A stretch of 64,000 nt of DNA from JAMZMI01 sp049115715 (GCA_049115715.1 JAGDZQ010000015.1:62001-126000), one strand, 5' to 3'. Shown: positions 18,201-27,026, counted from the first letter of the stretch. Translations and numbers: made by a program. The notes: generated by a model not told the origin, from the letters alone.

Positions 18201-20238
18201 TCCTGCCTCATTAGGTAGTTGGGGGCAATTTTCAAACGATCAGATTTTGGAAAACGAGATTGTCGGAGCTTTATATGATGAGCAACAGAGAAAATGGGAG
18301 TTTCAAACAAGCACGCTCCCTGTTCAAATAGCAACTCATGGTTTGCAAAATGCCAACGGATACGATTCCACCAATTTGAAAGTAATTGTTAACGGCATCA
18401 ATCTTTTGCTTGACAATAGTAAAGAAGATCCATTTTGCGCACTAAATACATTTAATGCCGTCGTTTTTGACAAGGAGACTGCAGCGCCTACCCGTCCATT
18501 GGGTTTTACAGGAGATGACTTGCTTAACCCTTTGGTCTGTGGCCTTCAACCACAAGTAATTAATAATTTCACTCGAGATCACATACTTGGAGACCGCAGA
18601 TATTTGGATAGCTTGATCAAGGTAATGGATGTAGGTTCTGCCATTTTACTATTTTCCTTTCAGTCCGTGACATACTCTGAATGGGACGACCGACTAAAAT
18701 CTTCATTAAATCAAATCGGTATCCAAACAAGCACGATCAACTCTTTGGTAGATGGGCAACCCGTAATTTTTCTTGGTAAAAAAGGCATAGCAGAAGGCGA
18801 AGCAATAGAGCTTGTAGATAATGGTGGTGGATTGCCAGTAGAGCAGCAATCACTCGAACTTACTGAAGAGGTCATAGGGATTTTTTCCTCTGCTCAGGTC
18901 AAGACTAATAAAATAGGTCCAGCTCGCTCATGGAGTAAATTAACCTTCTCATCTGATTCTGATGCAGAGGAAGACGAGGTAGAGATTTCTATCAGAGGAT
19001 TAGATAGCAACAATAACGAAGATTTGATATTCAATGATGTGCTCAGGGGAGAAGTCGACTTGTCTTCGATAGATGCTCAACAATACCCATATATAAACTT
19101 AGAATATCGAGTCTCAGACGATGGAGATCAGAAGCCATCCATGCTTACTAATTGGTTGGTTGATTATGAATTACCTCCAGAAGGTCTTTTACTTGCAAAG
19201 GATGTCAGTAGTGTTGAGATTCAAGAAGGAGCCCCATTCAGTAAGTCATTTGATTTTTGGAATATATCCAATATTGATTTTAATGATTCTATAGATGTAG
19301 GTCTCTCTTTTCTCAACACAAGTAATGCTGACCTTACCACCAAATCCATGCGAATCCCAGGGCCTATGGCCTCAGATACAGTATCGTTTGAAGTAGAATT
19401 CTCCTCCTTGAACAAGGTTGGTAAGAACAACCTTGCAATATCCGTTAGCCCAAATGAGCCGGAACTTTACTCATCCAATAATTCACTGAATTTGGTTCAA
19501 GTTGCCACGGTAAAAGAAGACAACACAAACCCAGTCCTAGATGTTACATTTGATGGCATTCATATTCTCGATGGAGATATAGTCTCTCCATCTCCGAGAG
19601 TAGTAGTCAAGTTTCGGGACGACAATCAATACCTCTTCAAGCAAGACACCACCGGCATTACCATCGCTTTGAAGTCACCTTGCGAGGGGTGCGACTATGA
19701 GCGAATCAATATGTCGAGTAGCCAGATTAACTATACTCCCGCATCCAACGAATCGGATTTTGAGATTGAGTATTTACCAGTTTCACTGGAAGATGGAGTC
19801 TATAACCTGAGAGTACAAGGGCAGGATGAATCCGGAAACGAATCTGGTCTGCAAGCCTTCGAAGTATCCTTTGAAGTAATCACCGAATCATCCATCACAC
19901 ATTTTTATCCCTATCCCAATCCTTTCTCTACCAGCACTCGGTTTGTTTTTACACTTACGGGAAGTGAAATTCCTGAAGAGATCAAAATCCAAATCATGAC
20001 CATATCAGGTAGAGTTGTGAGAGAGATTACTCAAGACGAAATCGGCCCTCTCAAAATAGGGAACAATATCTCCGAATACGCGTGGGATGGCAAAGATGAG
20101 TACGGAGATCGACTTGCCAATGGAGTTTATCTGTACAAGGTCTTTGTGCGTCAGAATGGAGATCGATTGAAGCACAGAACTACTACTGCCGACAGAGCCT
20201 TTAAGAATGGCTTTGGTAAGATTTATCTACTTAGATAG
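15250..20238 (+). CDS. gingipain-family C25 cysteine peptidase, PorU/PorU2-like type IX sortase
   Basis: A 1662-residue surface protein with a signal peptide (1-20). The C25 catalytic core is at about 395-770 with His627 in FFGHSTS and Cys659 in NGCNGGA, the gingipain and PorU dyad. Several Ig-like and CARDB-like beta domains follow, and the C-terminus (PYPNPFSTSTRF to the end) is an FlgD-like/T9SS type A domain. PorU removes the C-terminal sorting signal of type IX cargo and attaches cargo to lipopolysaccharide. The length exceeds classical PorU (about 1150) and suits the longer PorU2-type relatives. It is co-transcribed with the PorV-like gene. Assignment as a sortase rather than a secreted protease is inferred from that pairing. 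Confidence 0.85.
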   Translation: MKNRLILLCLLLLIGASSYAQFANNWIDPNQRYFRIPVIEDGLHTISPAQLSSAGIPLSTPPNRFQIFRKGRELAINVVSQNNLVSSIEFYGRRNDGTSDEELYRTPETQPHQLYNLFTDTAAYFLTWKLTNDDGRRMQTDASLTPATAESFHLEEIRIIESSTYSFGDKYRIQKDISSALYDEGEGFTGASKGKNGIFTYTLNISNWNETTPEKPKLELFVQGRNNQNHRSVLYIGPSGTQLRVLDTLENFSGFENYLYEGSLEWSDFSAGQCVIQMKVLGFDGLAENQSISYLRLSYPQFFDLQSNENKLFTLNPSSEDRLYVRVPTSNSATRIIDITDEYNPIIRQTDTSVETGAIFFSINDSPSLAKEVLAVTSTIEIVDMKESIFEPIDPQGSDYLIISNRRLMTPASDGIDPVQAYVEYREEKFDVTLAEINDIYDQFNYGDPSPIAIKNYLKYAISVSDIDFLFIIGKGLLVETFEYYRNSFYSSGVQKPHFVPTYGVPGSDVLFSVGLTDPFKPAVPTGRLSAQSSEDVKSHLDKIKLMESLPFDQLWRKNFIQLSGGQTLAELNLFSTYIEGFERIAEDDFFGGMAFNRGKSSVEPVSTISIFDQLNAGVNIVTFFGHSTSATADISIGSVSNPSLNNLGKYPLLFVNGCNGGAIFRGQPSFGEEWMLNENEKGAIGVIAHSDLALSNNLRRFTNLFYETAYGVDETFGLEIGKIMEICQSAYFDRYGVSDEPLSQVYGMLLQGDPAYKLFGASAPDYAISSEEVQASAIESDRIVSTSPSFLLDLIVSNFGRTVTDSLTIKVDRTLSDGSIISYEDQFLRPLYKDTIAFEIQNDENRKNDGQNVFLITLDPYDSTSELNEANNIAMLELFLPKGNTINLYPIEYAAIASSEVEFLWHAEDILSESRVYSFELDTSATFKSSYLKSDQLTGQSLLSKKVNLGDLSDSTTLYWRTRFAEPREGEDTTWVTSSFTLLPASLGSWGQFSNDQILENEIVGALYDEQQRKWEFQTSTLPVQIATHGLQNANGYDSTNLKVIVNGINLLLDNSKEDPFCALNTFNAVVFDKETAAPTRPLGFTGDDLLNPLVCGLQPQVINNFTRDHILGDRRYLDSLIKVMDVGSAILLFSFQSVTYSEWDDRLKSSLNQIGIQTSTINSLVDGQPVIFLGKKGIAEGEAIELVDNGGGLPVEQQSLELTEEVIGIFSSAQVKTNKIGPARSWSKLTFSSDSDAEEDEVEISIRGLDSNNNEDLIFNDVLRGEVDLSSIDAQQYPYINLEYRVSDDGDQKPSMLTNWLVDYELPPEGLLLAKDVSSVEIQEGAPFSKSFDFWNISNIDFNDSIDVGLSFLNTSNADLTTKSMRIPGPMASDTVSFEVEFSSLNKVGKNNLAISVSPNEPELYSSNNSLNLVQVATVKEDNTNPVLDVTFDGIHILDGDIVSPSPRVVVKFRDDNQYLFKQDTTGITIALKSPCEGCDYERINMSSSQINYTPASNESDFEIEYLPVSLEDGVYNLRVQGQDESGNESGLQAFEVSFEVITESSITHFYPYPNPFSTSTRFVFTLTGSEIPEEIKIQIMTISGRVVREITQDEIGPLKIGNNISEYAWDGKDEYGDRLANGVYLYKVFVRQNGDRLKHRTTTADRAFKNGFGKIYLLR

Positions 20239-20245
20239 GAATAGA

Positions 20246-20542
20246 TCAGAACAAAGATGCCAACTTCATGGCAACACCCTTATCTCCTTCGATTTTCATT
20301 TTACCACCCATGAAAGCCATCATAGGATTTAGATCTCCGCTGAGCATTCTTCCAAAATTATCAATACCCATTTTTATACTGCACTGTGCTTCACTCTCAG
20401 TATTTGAAACCAGAGTAGGTGATACAGTATCATCCAGATGAATTACTCCTTCATCAAACTTGAAATTTATTTTGGAACCGACTTTTCCGCCATTATTGGC
20501 TGCCAGTTTTGATACCTTCTGTGTTGCTTCTTCGAGAGTCAT
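20246..20542 (-). CDS. SCP2 sterol-binding domain protein
   Basis: A 98-residue protein that consists solely of an SCP2-like lipid-binding fold: KFDEGVIHLDD, the strand AQCSIKMGIDNFGRMLSG and the closing DLNPMMAFMGGKMKIEGDKG motif, which is highly characteristic. Stand-alone SCP2 proteins bind lipids or acyl-CoA in a hydrophobic tunnel; the ligand is unknown. It lies 7 bases from the glutaminyl cyclase gene and is probably in the same transcript. It converges on the C25 peptidase gene with 7 bp between stops. Confidence 0.9.
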   Translation of the reverse strand: MTLEEATQKVSKLAANNGGKVGSKINFKFDEGVIHLDDTVSPTLVSNTESEAQCSIKMGIDNFGRMLSGDLNPMMAFMGGKMKIEGDKGVAMKLASLF

Positions 20543-20549
20543 GGGGTGT

Positions 20550-21620
20550 TTATTTGGCTAAAAATTCAACTTCAAAAATCTTAGGCCACAATTTGCCAGT
20601 GACATAAGTGCTTTTTCTTCCTGAATGATAAGCAATTCCATTGAGAACATCAGTCCTACGTGCCTCTAGCGGTGTAAGTAAACCCGCCATATCTATGGTT
20701 TTCAATACCCTTCCTGTAAGAGGATCGATAGCCACTATGTAGTCCTCCTGGTAGATGTTGGCGTAGATTAGACCATCTATTACCTCCATCTCATTCACAT
20801 TCATAATCTTGCCCTCATGGTTATAGACCTCTAGTTGTCCAATTTCTGAGAAGTCCCTCGGGTCAAGCCTGTGAATAGTATGAGTACCGTCACTTACATA
20901 CAAAGTATCTCCCCAGGTAGTGGCTCCCCATCCTTGATAGGTGTAGTTGAAAGTTTTCAGCTGATTAAAGTTGTTGTCATACGTGAACCCAACCTGAGAA
21001 GTGTAGGTCAAGTGTATGTATTGATTATTCCAATAGCAGGTTCCCTCTCCAAAGTATTTGTCATCCATTTCGAGTTTCTTGTAGACTTTAGAAGTCTCCA
21101 AATCTAGCTTAGCTATCCACGATTTTCCCCTTTGGCCAGTACTTTCTACGAGAGTGTCTTCCTTGAAAAATAGCCCCTGAGTATACGCCTTAGTATTATG
21201 AGAGTAAGTGTTGATTACCTTGTAAGTATACGCCTCAGGAACCACGTCAGAGAGAAAAGTGATATTCAGATAGTGCGTCTCGTTCTGTCCAGAAAAGAAC
21301 GTCTTTAGTTTTACTTTTTGTTTTCCCGTTTTAGAATTTTGAGGAATCCAATCTAATTTATTGGAAAGATGAGTGGTCGTTTTTCCAGCAAACTCCAGCT
21401 GGATCGAATCAAGCTTACCCTCTGTAATTTGCACTTCAAACGAAACCGTATCGCCGATCGAGAACGTAGCATTTCTAGAAGGAGATAACAATTTCGTGTT
21501 TCTGACTATCCTTGGAGAGTTGTTATCTGCTTTTTCCTCAGAGCCAGAGTCTTTACAAGATACAATTGCCAAAAGCAGGCAAACTATAAGAATGGAGGTG
21601 TTTTGCAACTTAATCATCAT
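20550..21620 (-). CDS. glutaminyl-peptide cyclotransferase, lipoprotein
   Basis: The start is set at an ATG at 21620 (or 21617) rather than the upstream TTG at 21644, because it begins a standard lipoprotein signal (IVSC lipobox). After an Ig-like segment, the plant-type glutamine cyclotransferase beta-propeller appears with YTQGLFFKEDTLVESTGQRG, GEGTCYWNNQYIHLTY, WGATTWGDTLYVSDGT and VNEMEVIDGLIYANIY. These are the family's propeller blades. The enzyme cyclises N-terminal Gln to pyroglutamate on exported proteins, which are common among type IX cargo. It is followed by the SCP2 gene. Confidence 0.88.
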   Translation of the reverse strand: MMIKLQNTSILIVCLLLAIVSCKDSGSEEKADNNSPRIVRNTKLLSPSRNATFSIGDTVSFEVQITEGKLDSIQLEFAGKTTTHLSNKLDWIPQNSKTGKQKVKLKTFFSGQNETHYLNITFLSDVVPEAYTYKVINTYSHNTKAYTQGLFFKEDTLVESTGQRGKSWIAKLDLETSKVYKKLEMDDKYFGEGTCYWNNQYIHLTYTSQVGFTYDNNFNQLKTFNYTYQGWGATTWGDTLYVSDGTHTIHRLDPRDFSEIGQLEVYNHEGKIMNVNEMEVIDGLIYANIYQEDYIVAIDPLTGRVLKTIDMAGLLTPLEARRTDVLNGIAYHSGRKSTYVTGKLWPKIFEVEFLAK

Positions 21621-21676
21621 CACAAAACTAACGCGATTTAACAATTAACCGTTTCTGATTTTGGATAATTATGTGT

Positions 21677-22930
21677 CTATGCGTCCTTTTTCGAAAAGCC
21701 CGTTTTCATTAGCAAAGGCACGGTCAGCCCCTGATACAGTACCGAGCAAACCACCACTATGTAAGTCATCGTTACGATGATGTCCTTTCCGTGGAAGTCA
21801 ATCAAAGAAAGAGAAAGCGCTATAGGCAGTCCTCCCCTGAGCGCCCCCCAGGTCAGCACTGGAATAGTGTTGGGTTCAAAAGATCGCTTGACAGACATGA
21901 GCTTGATAGGAATATACACACTAAGCCATCTGCCCAGAAGCACAATATTTACAGCAAAGAAACCCGCAGCGAAGTAGTCAAACCGCCTCGGTATCACCAG
22001 CATTTCCAGCCCAATAAGCACAAAGAGCATAGCCGCGAGAGACTCCTCTATCAGATTCCAAAACTTAAAGACATAATCACCAGCAGCACTTGTTACATGC
22101 TCACCCCGTCCCTCATTTCCGATCACAAGTCCCATAACCACAGCCGCCTGCTTAGAAGAAACATGAATAAAATCAGCAAGGAAAGACCCAGCCATTACCA
22201 CCGCAAGCGTAATTAAAATTTCAACCTGCACCTGATCGTTATCAACATATTTCAGCAATCGATATCCGATATACCCTAAAAAGAGCCCAATGAAAATACC
22301 ACCACCTATATCTGCGAATACGATATATGAAGTCTCGAAAATGCTCAACGCATGATCCTCCTTTGCATGAGCGATATCCAATAGCGTCAATGCAAGCACC
22401 ACCGCAACTCCATCATTAAATAGCGATTCGCCTGCGATTTTTATTTCTAAATCTTTCGCAAGCTTGAATTTTTTTATAGTCTTAGTAACAGCAATAGGAT
22501 CAGTAGGAGAGATCAAAGCACCAAACATGAGGCAGTACAAGTAGTCTAGCTCGATACTCAGAAAATCGAGCATGAAGTGTACCAGTGTCCCTATTACAGT
22601 AGTAGAGATGAGTACACCAGTAGTAGCCAGTACAAGTACCGGAGTACGCTCCTTAGATAATTTTTTAAAATCTATTTGCAACGCACCAGCAAATAACATA
22701 AAACTCAATACCACCTGATACAGCACATCCGGATAGTCATACTCCTCCAGTTCTGCAGCCCCAATCGACAAATCAGGAAAAATCGCCCCAACTACATACA
22801 AAATGATAGATAGCACGATAGCCATTATCATAAGACCTATAGAAGAAGGCAGTTTGAGAAAAAAAGTATTGATAAAAATAAAGAGCCCCGCCAGGAAGAT
22901 GAATAGTGCGATAATATCAAATATGTGCAT
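21677..22930 (-). CDS. CPA1/NhaP-type Na+/H+ antiporter
   Basis: A 417-residue protein of about twelve membrane helices, normal for a truncated CPA1 antiporter without a long cytoplasmic tail. Diagnostic segments are MFGALISPTDPIAVTKTIKKF and AGESLFNDGVAVVLALTLLD, which carry the Asn-Asp ion-binding motif of electroneutral NhaP exchangers, and TWGALRGGLPIALSLSL near the end. It exchanges Na+ or K+ for protons at the inner membrane, consistent with a marine lifestyle. A 14-base palindrome lies 19 bases upstream of the ATG. Confidence 0.9.
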   Translation of the reverse strand: MHIFDIIALFIFLAGLFIFINTFFLKLPSSIGLMIMAIVLSIILYVVGAIFPDLSIGAAELEEYDYPDVLYQVVLSFMLFAGALQIDFKKLSKERTPVLVLATTGVLISTTVIGTLVHFMLDFLSIELDYLYCLMFGALISPTDPIAVTKTIKKFKLAKDLEIKIAGESLFNDGVAVVLALTLLDIAHAKEDHALSIFETSYIVFADIGGGIFIGLFLGYIGYRLLKYVDNDQVQVEILITLAVVMAGSFLADFIHVSSKQAAVVMGLVIGNEGRGEHVTSAAGDYVFKFWNLIEESLAAMLFVLIGLEMLVIPRRFDYFAAGFFAVNIVLLGRWLSVYIPIKLMSVKRSFEPNTIPVLTWGALRGGLPIALSLSLIDFHGKDIIVTMTYIVVVCSVLYQGLTVPLLMKTGFSKKDA

Positions 22931-23327
22931 ACTGTTAAGCCTCAGTTATTGACCTTGGTCAAAATTATTCCAAAAAAAGGTTAAAACGTCAAGGTAGTTC
23001 CTAAAGAAAAACCCACCCATTATTTAAAATGAGTTGCGACTGAGGGTGGCCTATACTTAATACTCGTATTGAATATTACTACGAATATAACTTTTTTCAT
23101 ACTTTCTACAAAAAAGAAATCAGCTAATCGCCTCGTTTTCAAACAGTAAGAAATGGAATATTGTTTTAATTATTGTAAAATTCAAATATTACTTGGGTTC
23201 ATAAGGTGCACATAAAGTTAGCTGATAATTTCAGATTGAGAGATTATGTTACCAGCTATTTTTTTTTAGGGCACCAGTCAAAAAAGAAGAAGAAATGACC
23301 CGTGAAAAAACTAAATTAGCCTGAGTT
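22931..23327. other. 397-bp divergent intergenic region
   Basis: No gene of believable length is present in either strand. The palindrome TTGACC-TT-GGTCAA at 22949-22962, close to the antiporter start, could be an operator for that gene. The rest is AT-rich promoter-like sequence serving the antiporter on one side and the DinB/ABC operon on the other. No exact TAnnTTTG box was fixed. Confidence 0.5.
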
Positions 23328-23861
23328 ATGAACCAGAAACTGAAAGAAGCTTTTGATCAGGTCGAGCGAAGAAAGGAGAAGCTTTTGATTGACCTTGACA
23401 AAATCGATGATGATCTCATAAATAAGAAACCGGCGCAGAATCAATGGTCGATTTTACAGGTTTTGAAACATGTATCTGATGTTGAAAGAAGTTCGCTCAA
23501 CTATTGCAAGAAAAAAATCAAAGCAGGTGACGGGATTCCCAATGCAACAATCGTAGATGGAATAAAAATGAAGCTTTATACTGCAGGCTTATTGACATCT
23601 ATTAAATTTCGAATGCCGAGTAATTTAAGTCAACCTGAGGAGAATTTGAATTATACCGAAGTTTGTTCAGATTGGCATAATACAAGAGAAAATTTAAAGA
23701 AGTTTGCTTCTGATTATCCAAATGAATTTTTGAATAAAGCTATTTATAAGAACCCGCTAGTGGGAAGAACTCGGTTGGAAAATATGATTAAGTTTTTTGA
23801 TGCCCACTTGGCACATCATGAATATCAAGTTGCAAGAATTACCAAATCCTTTAACAATTGA
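23328..23861 (+). CDS. DinB-family protein
   Basis: A 177-residue four-helix protein of the DinB/YfiT superfamily. It has the early helix LIDLDKIDDDLINKKPAQNQWSI typical of DUF1569/DinB_2 members, an internal His in VLKHVSDVERS and the closing DAHLAHHEYQVARI, which supplies the His metal ligands. Family members bind divalent metal; some are thiol-dependent transferases, many have no known role. The stop overlaps the TTG start of the ABC ATPase by four bases, tying it to the downstream operon. Confidence 0.82.
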   Translation: MNQKLKEAFDQVERRKEKLLIDLDKIDDDLINKKPAQNQWSILQVLKHVSDVERSSLNYCKKKIKAGDGIPNATIVDGIKMKLYTAGLLTSIKFRMPSNLSQPEENLNYTEVCSDWHNTRENLKKFASDYPNEFLNKAIYKNPLVGRTRLENMIKFFDAHLAHHEYQVARITKSFNN

Positions 23862-24484
23862 TTCGAACATCCAATCTTAGCTATTCTTTCAATGAGCAGG
23901 CTAGTCTTGTTTATCAAGATTGGAATGTAGAAAATGCCCAACATGGCCTAATATTAGGAGCGTCTGGTAGTGGGAAGACGACTCTGTTGCACCTGCTCAG
24001 CGGATTGCTTAAAATAGAAACCGGATCTGTAAAACTCGGAGGAGTAGAATTGAAAGACCTATCAACTTCCGAAATAGATCACTTCAGAGGGGAGAATATT
24101 GGACTCGTTTTCCAAAAACCACATTTGATATCAGCCCTTTCAGTAAGAGAAAATATTAGCCTTGCCGTGTTTCTCGGAAGAAAAAAAGATCAAAGTGAAA
24201 GAATAGATGAACTTTTGATTTCTCTTGGACTTCAAGAGCTAAGCAAAAGAAAGATTCACGAAATAAGTCAAGGACAAGCACAGCGAGTCTCCATTGCCAG
24301 AGCACTGGTAAACAAACCAAAAGTGATTTTTGGAGACGAACCAACTGCCAGTCTGGATGATGAAAGCTGCGAAAAGGTTATCACACTCCTGCAGCAGCAA
24401 GCCGAAAACTATGGAGCCACACTCGTTTTGGCTACCCATGATCATAGAGTCAAGTCGCACTTCTCAAATAAGCTGATCCTATGA
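23858..24484 (+). CDS. ABC transporter ATP-binding protein, LolD/MacB type
   Basis: A 208-residue ATPase with Walker A GASGSGKTT, Q-loop FQKPHL, signature ISQGQAQRVSIARAL (Gln replaces the second Gly of LSGGQ), Walker B VIFGDEP and switch His in ATHDHR. The start is a TTG at 23858 that overlaps the DinB stop. The next gene, an FtsX-type permease, overlaps it by four bases, so they form one transporter. MacB-type complexes do mechanical work on the periplasmic side rather than classic transmembrane transport. The divergent signature is unusual but occurs in this family. Confidence 0.88.
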   Translation: MIRTSNLSYSFNEQASLVYQDWNVENAQHGLILGASGSGKTTLLHLLSGLLKIETGSVKLGGVELKDLSTSEIDHFRGENIGLVFQKPHLISALSVRENISLAVFLGRKKDQSERIDELLISLGLQELSKRKIHEISQGQAQRVSIARALVNKPKVIFGDEPTASLDDESCEKVITLLQQQAENYGATLVLATHDHRVKSHFSNKLIL

Positions 24485-25719
24485 ACATTCCTTACCTGAG
24501 TTTCAAAAGTATCATTTCAAGACCGCTCAGTAGTCTGCTCAGTTGGCTGTTGCTTAGTTTTGGAGTCACCATAGTCACACTTATTTTGCTGGTCTCTAAT
24601 CAGTTAGAGAATGAAATTAACAAAAACGCCCAAGGAATAGACTTGGTCGTTGGAGCTAAAGGAAGCCCACTTCAGCTGATACTTTCGAGCATTTTTCATG
24701 CAGATTTTCCAACAGGAAATATCAGCCTGGAGCAAGCAGCTAAGCTCACACGAAATAGACATGTGAAAAGTGCTATTCCTCTCAGTCTGGGAGATAGTTA
24801 TAAAGGCCACAGGATTGTGGGTACCACTTCAGCATACGGTGAACTTTACAATGCAACAATATCCGATGGCAAGTGGTTTGATTCCGAAATGCAAGCCGTT
24901 ATCGGTTCCGAAGTGGCTGCTAGTTTAGGGTTTTCACTGGGATCAGAGTTTGAAAGTCAGCACGGGCTGTCGGATGATGGTGATGCACATGGCGATCACC
25001 CATTTGAAGTAGTAGGTGTTTTAAATCCCACAAATACAGTTGTGGACAGACTCATTCTTGTCAATATCCAAAGCATTTGGGAAGTTCATGCACATGAAGA
25101 AGAGCATGCTCACGAACATGAAGAAGATACACTGCTATCCATTGATAGATTAGGTATCTCTGTAACTAAGGAGCAACTTGAAGAAGAAGACATTACATCA
25201 GTTTTAATTAAATACCGATCTCCTATGGCCGCTGTTATGATGCCAAGGCTTGTCAATAATATGAGTGACTTACAGGCCGCATCTCCTGCTTATGAGACAG
25301 CACGACTCTTCAATATAATAGGAGTGGGGATAGACGTGATGAATCTGCTCGGGATCATGATTATTATAATTTCTGCAGTGAGCGTATTCATAGCGCTACT
25401 TAATTCATTGAAAGACCGAGAGTATGACATAGCCATTATGAGGTCTATGGGAGCCTCTGGTATGCAGATATTCATTCATGTATTGATAGAAGGCTTACTT
25501 GTCACACTATTTGGTTGCCTGTCCGGATTACTATTCGCACATGGAACCATTGGAATTTTGGCATCCAATTTGGGCAACTTGAACCTTGAATGGACTTATT
25601 TTGTAAAAGATGAAGGCTGGGTGATTTTAGGATGTATCATTATTGGATTAGTTTCTTCGTTGATTCCAGCCTTGCTGGCTTATAAAACAGATATTTCAAA
25701 AACATTGTCAAAAGGATGA
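24481..25719 (+). CDS. FtsX/MacB-type ABC permease with His-rich periplasmic loop
   Basis: A 412-residue permease with one N-terminal membrane helix, a large periplasmic domain and three C-terminal helices in the FtsX arrangement, including LLNSLKDREYDIAIMRSMGAS. The periplasmic domain holds an acidic His-rich loop (HGDHPF and HAHEEEHAHEHEED, around residues 160-215), which points to binding of Zn or another transition metal. It overlaps both neighbours by four bases. Together with the DUF3299 protein downstream it resembles the Zrg zinc-associated loci remembered from gammaproteobacteria; that link is inference. Confidence 0.85.
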   Translation: MNIPYLSFKSIISRPLSSLLSWLLLSFGVTIVTLILLVSNQLENEINKNAQGIDLVVGAKGSPLQLILSSIFHADFPTGNISLEQAAKLTRNRHVKSAIPLSLGDSYKGHRIVGTTSAYGELYNATISDGKWFDSEMQAVIGSEVAASLGFSLGSEFESQHGLSDDGDAHGDHPFEVVGVLNPTNTVVDRLILVNIQSIWEVHAHEEEHAHEHEEDTLLSIDRLGISVTKEQLEEEDITSVLIKYRSPMAAVMMPRLVNNMSDLQAASPAYETARLFNIIGVGIDVMNLLGIMIIIISAVSVFIALLNSLKDREYDIAIMRSMGASGMQIFIHVLIEGLLVTLFGCLSGLLFAHGTIGILASNLGNLNLEWTYFVKDEGWVILGCIIIGLVSSLIPALLAYKTDISKTLSKG

Positions 25720-26153
25720 AATACTTAGCAGGATTACTTTTAGTCGCAATTTCCTTTGTAGGATTTGCTCAAACCGATGATCCGATTAACCATTGGAAGA
25801 CGCTCGAAGGGTTGGAGTACGAAAAATCTAGCGATGAGTATGGAGAGATTTACGTTCCCAAGTTCAGTGAAGATATTCGAAAACTAGAAGGTGAAGAAAT
25901 TGAGCTCTCAGGTTATATCATACCTTTTGAAGGCATGTTCAAACCAGCCGAGATTATTATTTCTTCCCTACCTATTGCCTCTTGTTTTTTCTGTGGAGGA
26001 GCTGGGCCTGAATCAGTTGCTCAGGTTCATCTGAACGAAGACGTGAAATACACGGCTAAGAAAATAAAAGTAAGAGGTAAATTGAGCCTCAATGATTCCG
26101 ATATGGATGAATTGATGTATATCTTGAAAGAAGCTACTTTAATTACAGAATAA
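25716..26153 (+). CDS. DUF3299-type periplasmic protein
   Basis: A 145-residue exported protein (signal peptide to about Ala18). The core EGEEIELSGYIIPFEGMFKP then PIASCFFCGGAGPES, with Cys90 and Cys93, matches DUF3299, a family often encoded beside MacB-like ABC genes. The CxxC-like pair (CFFC) could bind metal or be redox active. It overlaps the permease gene by four bases (ATGA) and is followed one base later by a small lipoprotein gene, so all belong to one operon. Confidence 0.8.
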   Translation: MKYLAGLLLVAISFVGFAQTDDPINHWKTLEGLEYEKSSDEYGEIYVPKFSEDIRKLEGEEIELSGYIIPFEGMFKPAEIIISSLPIASCFFCGGAGPESVAQVHLNEDVKYTAKKIKVRGKLSLNDSDMDELMYILKEATLITE

Positions 26154-26154
26154 G

Positions 26155-26562
26155 ATGAATAGAATACTTGCAGTTTCGATGATTGCACTTTTGGTTATTT
26201 CTTGTACGCCCACTAAGAAGGACAAAGTGGAAGAAAAACCACTCATGGATCAAATAATGGAAGCTCACGATGAGGTCATGCCAAAGATGGGAGCACTTAT
26301 GAAAACCAGAAGAGAATTACTGGCAAAATCGGAAGCAGTTTCTTCATCCGATTCTACTTTGGCGGTAGAGCTCAATTTTCTTGCTCAGGAACTTGACCTG
26401 GCAAACGAATCTATGATGGATTGGATGCGCAACTTTGATCCAGAATTCACCGGAACAGAAGAAGAGGTTCAGAAATACCTCCTTTTGAAGAAGGAAGGAA
26501 TCCAGAAAGTAGCAGAGGCAATGAACAGCTCCCTTGTCAAAGGCAAGGAAGCGTTGAAATAG
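26155..26562 (+). CDS. small helical lipoprotein
   Basis: A 135-residue lipoprotein (lipobox VISC) whose mature part is helical and charged, with MDQIMEAHDEVMPKMGAL and ESMMDWMRNFDPEF. It resembles the short proteins loosely annotated as viral A-type inclusion protein repeats in Bacteroidota. Several Met and His residues near the start might bind metal, which would fit the operon, but this is speculative. It is the last gene of the DinB/ABC/DUF3299 operon and converges with the cytochrome c gene with two bases between stops. Confidence 0.7.
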   Translation: MNRILAVSMIALLVISCTPTKKDKVEEKPLMDQIMEAHDEVMPKMGALMKTRRELLAKSEAVSSSDSTLAVELNFLAQELDLANESMMDWMRNFDPEFTGTEEEVQKYLLLKKEGIQKVAEAMNSSLVKGKEALK

Positions 26563-26564
26563 TT

Positions 26565-27026
26565 TTATTTACAAGCGGAGAGCCAGCTTTCCACATCTTT
26601 CACCCCGATTAACCCTTTTTCATTGCCCCAGGAATTGGTGATGTATGTGAGCACCTCAGCAACCTCCAAAGGTGTCAAGTGATCATTTGGAGGCATCATT
26701 TGGTTATACTTTTTTCCGTTGACCTCTATTTCTTCCACCAGACCTTTTTTGATTACACAAGCGGCTCTTTCCAGATCACTTAGCAGATAATCAGATCCGG
26801 CAAGAGGAGGAAATAAGTTAGCAAGCCCTTGGCCTTCTTTTTGGTGGCAGTTTGCACAGTACAAAGAATAGATATCACCACCCTTCACGATATATTGTTT
26901 GAGTCGGATTTCATCCTGACTACTTGAGCTTGATTTATTGTCTTTATTCTCCTTGTTTGAGCTTGTTGAACAAGCCGAAAACAAAATCAGTACGCCTATG
27001 AAAAGCGTCTTACTTAGGTGCATCAT
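26565..27026 (-). CDS. cytochrome c lipoprotein
   Basis: A 153-residue lipoprotein with lipobox FSAC19, a Ser/Lys/Asn-rich linker (to about residue 38) and a single class I cytochrome c domain. The haem motif is CANCH at 57-61 and the axial ligand is Met110 or Met111 in QMMPPNDHLT. It would tether a small electron carrier to the membrane. It overlaps the SCO gene by 17 bases, and the trio with SCO and HemJ suggests a role in respiratory oxidase supply or assembly. Confidence 0.9.
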   Translation of the reverse strand: MMHLSKTLFIGVLILFSACSTSSNKENKDNKSSSSSQDEIRLKQYIVKGGDIYSLYCANCHQKEGQGLANLFPPLAGSDYLLSDLERAACVIKKGLVEEIEVNGKKYNQMMPPNDHLTPLEVAEVLTYITNSWGNEKGLIGVKDVESWLSACK

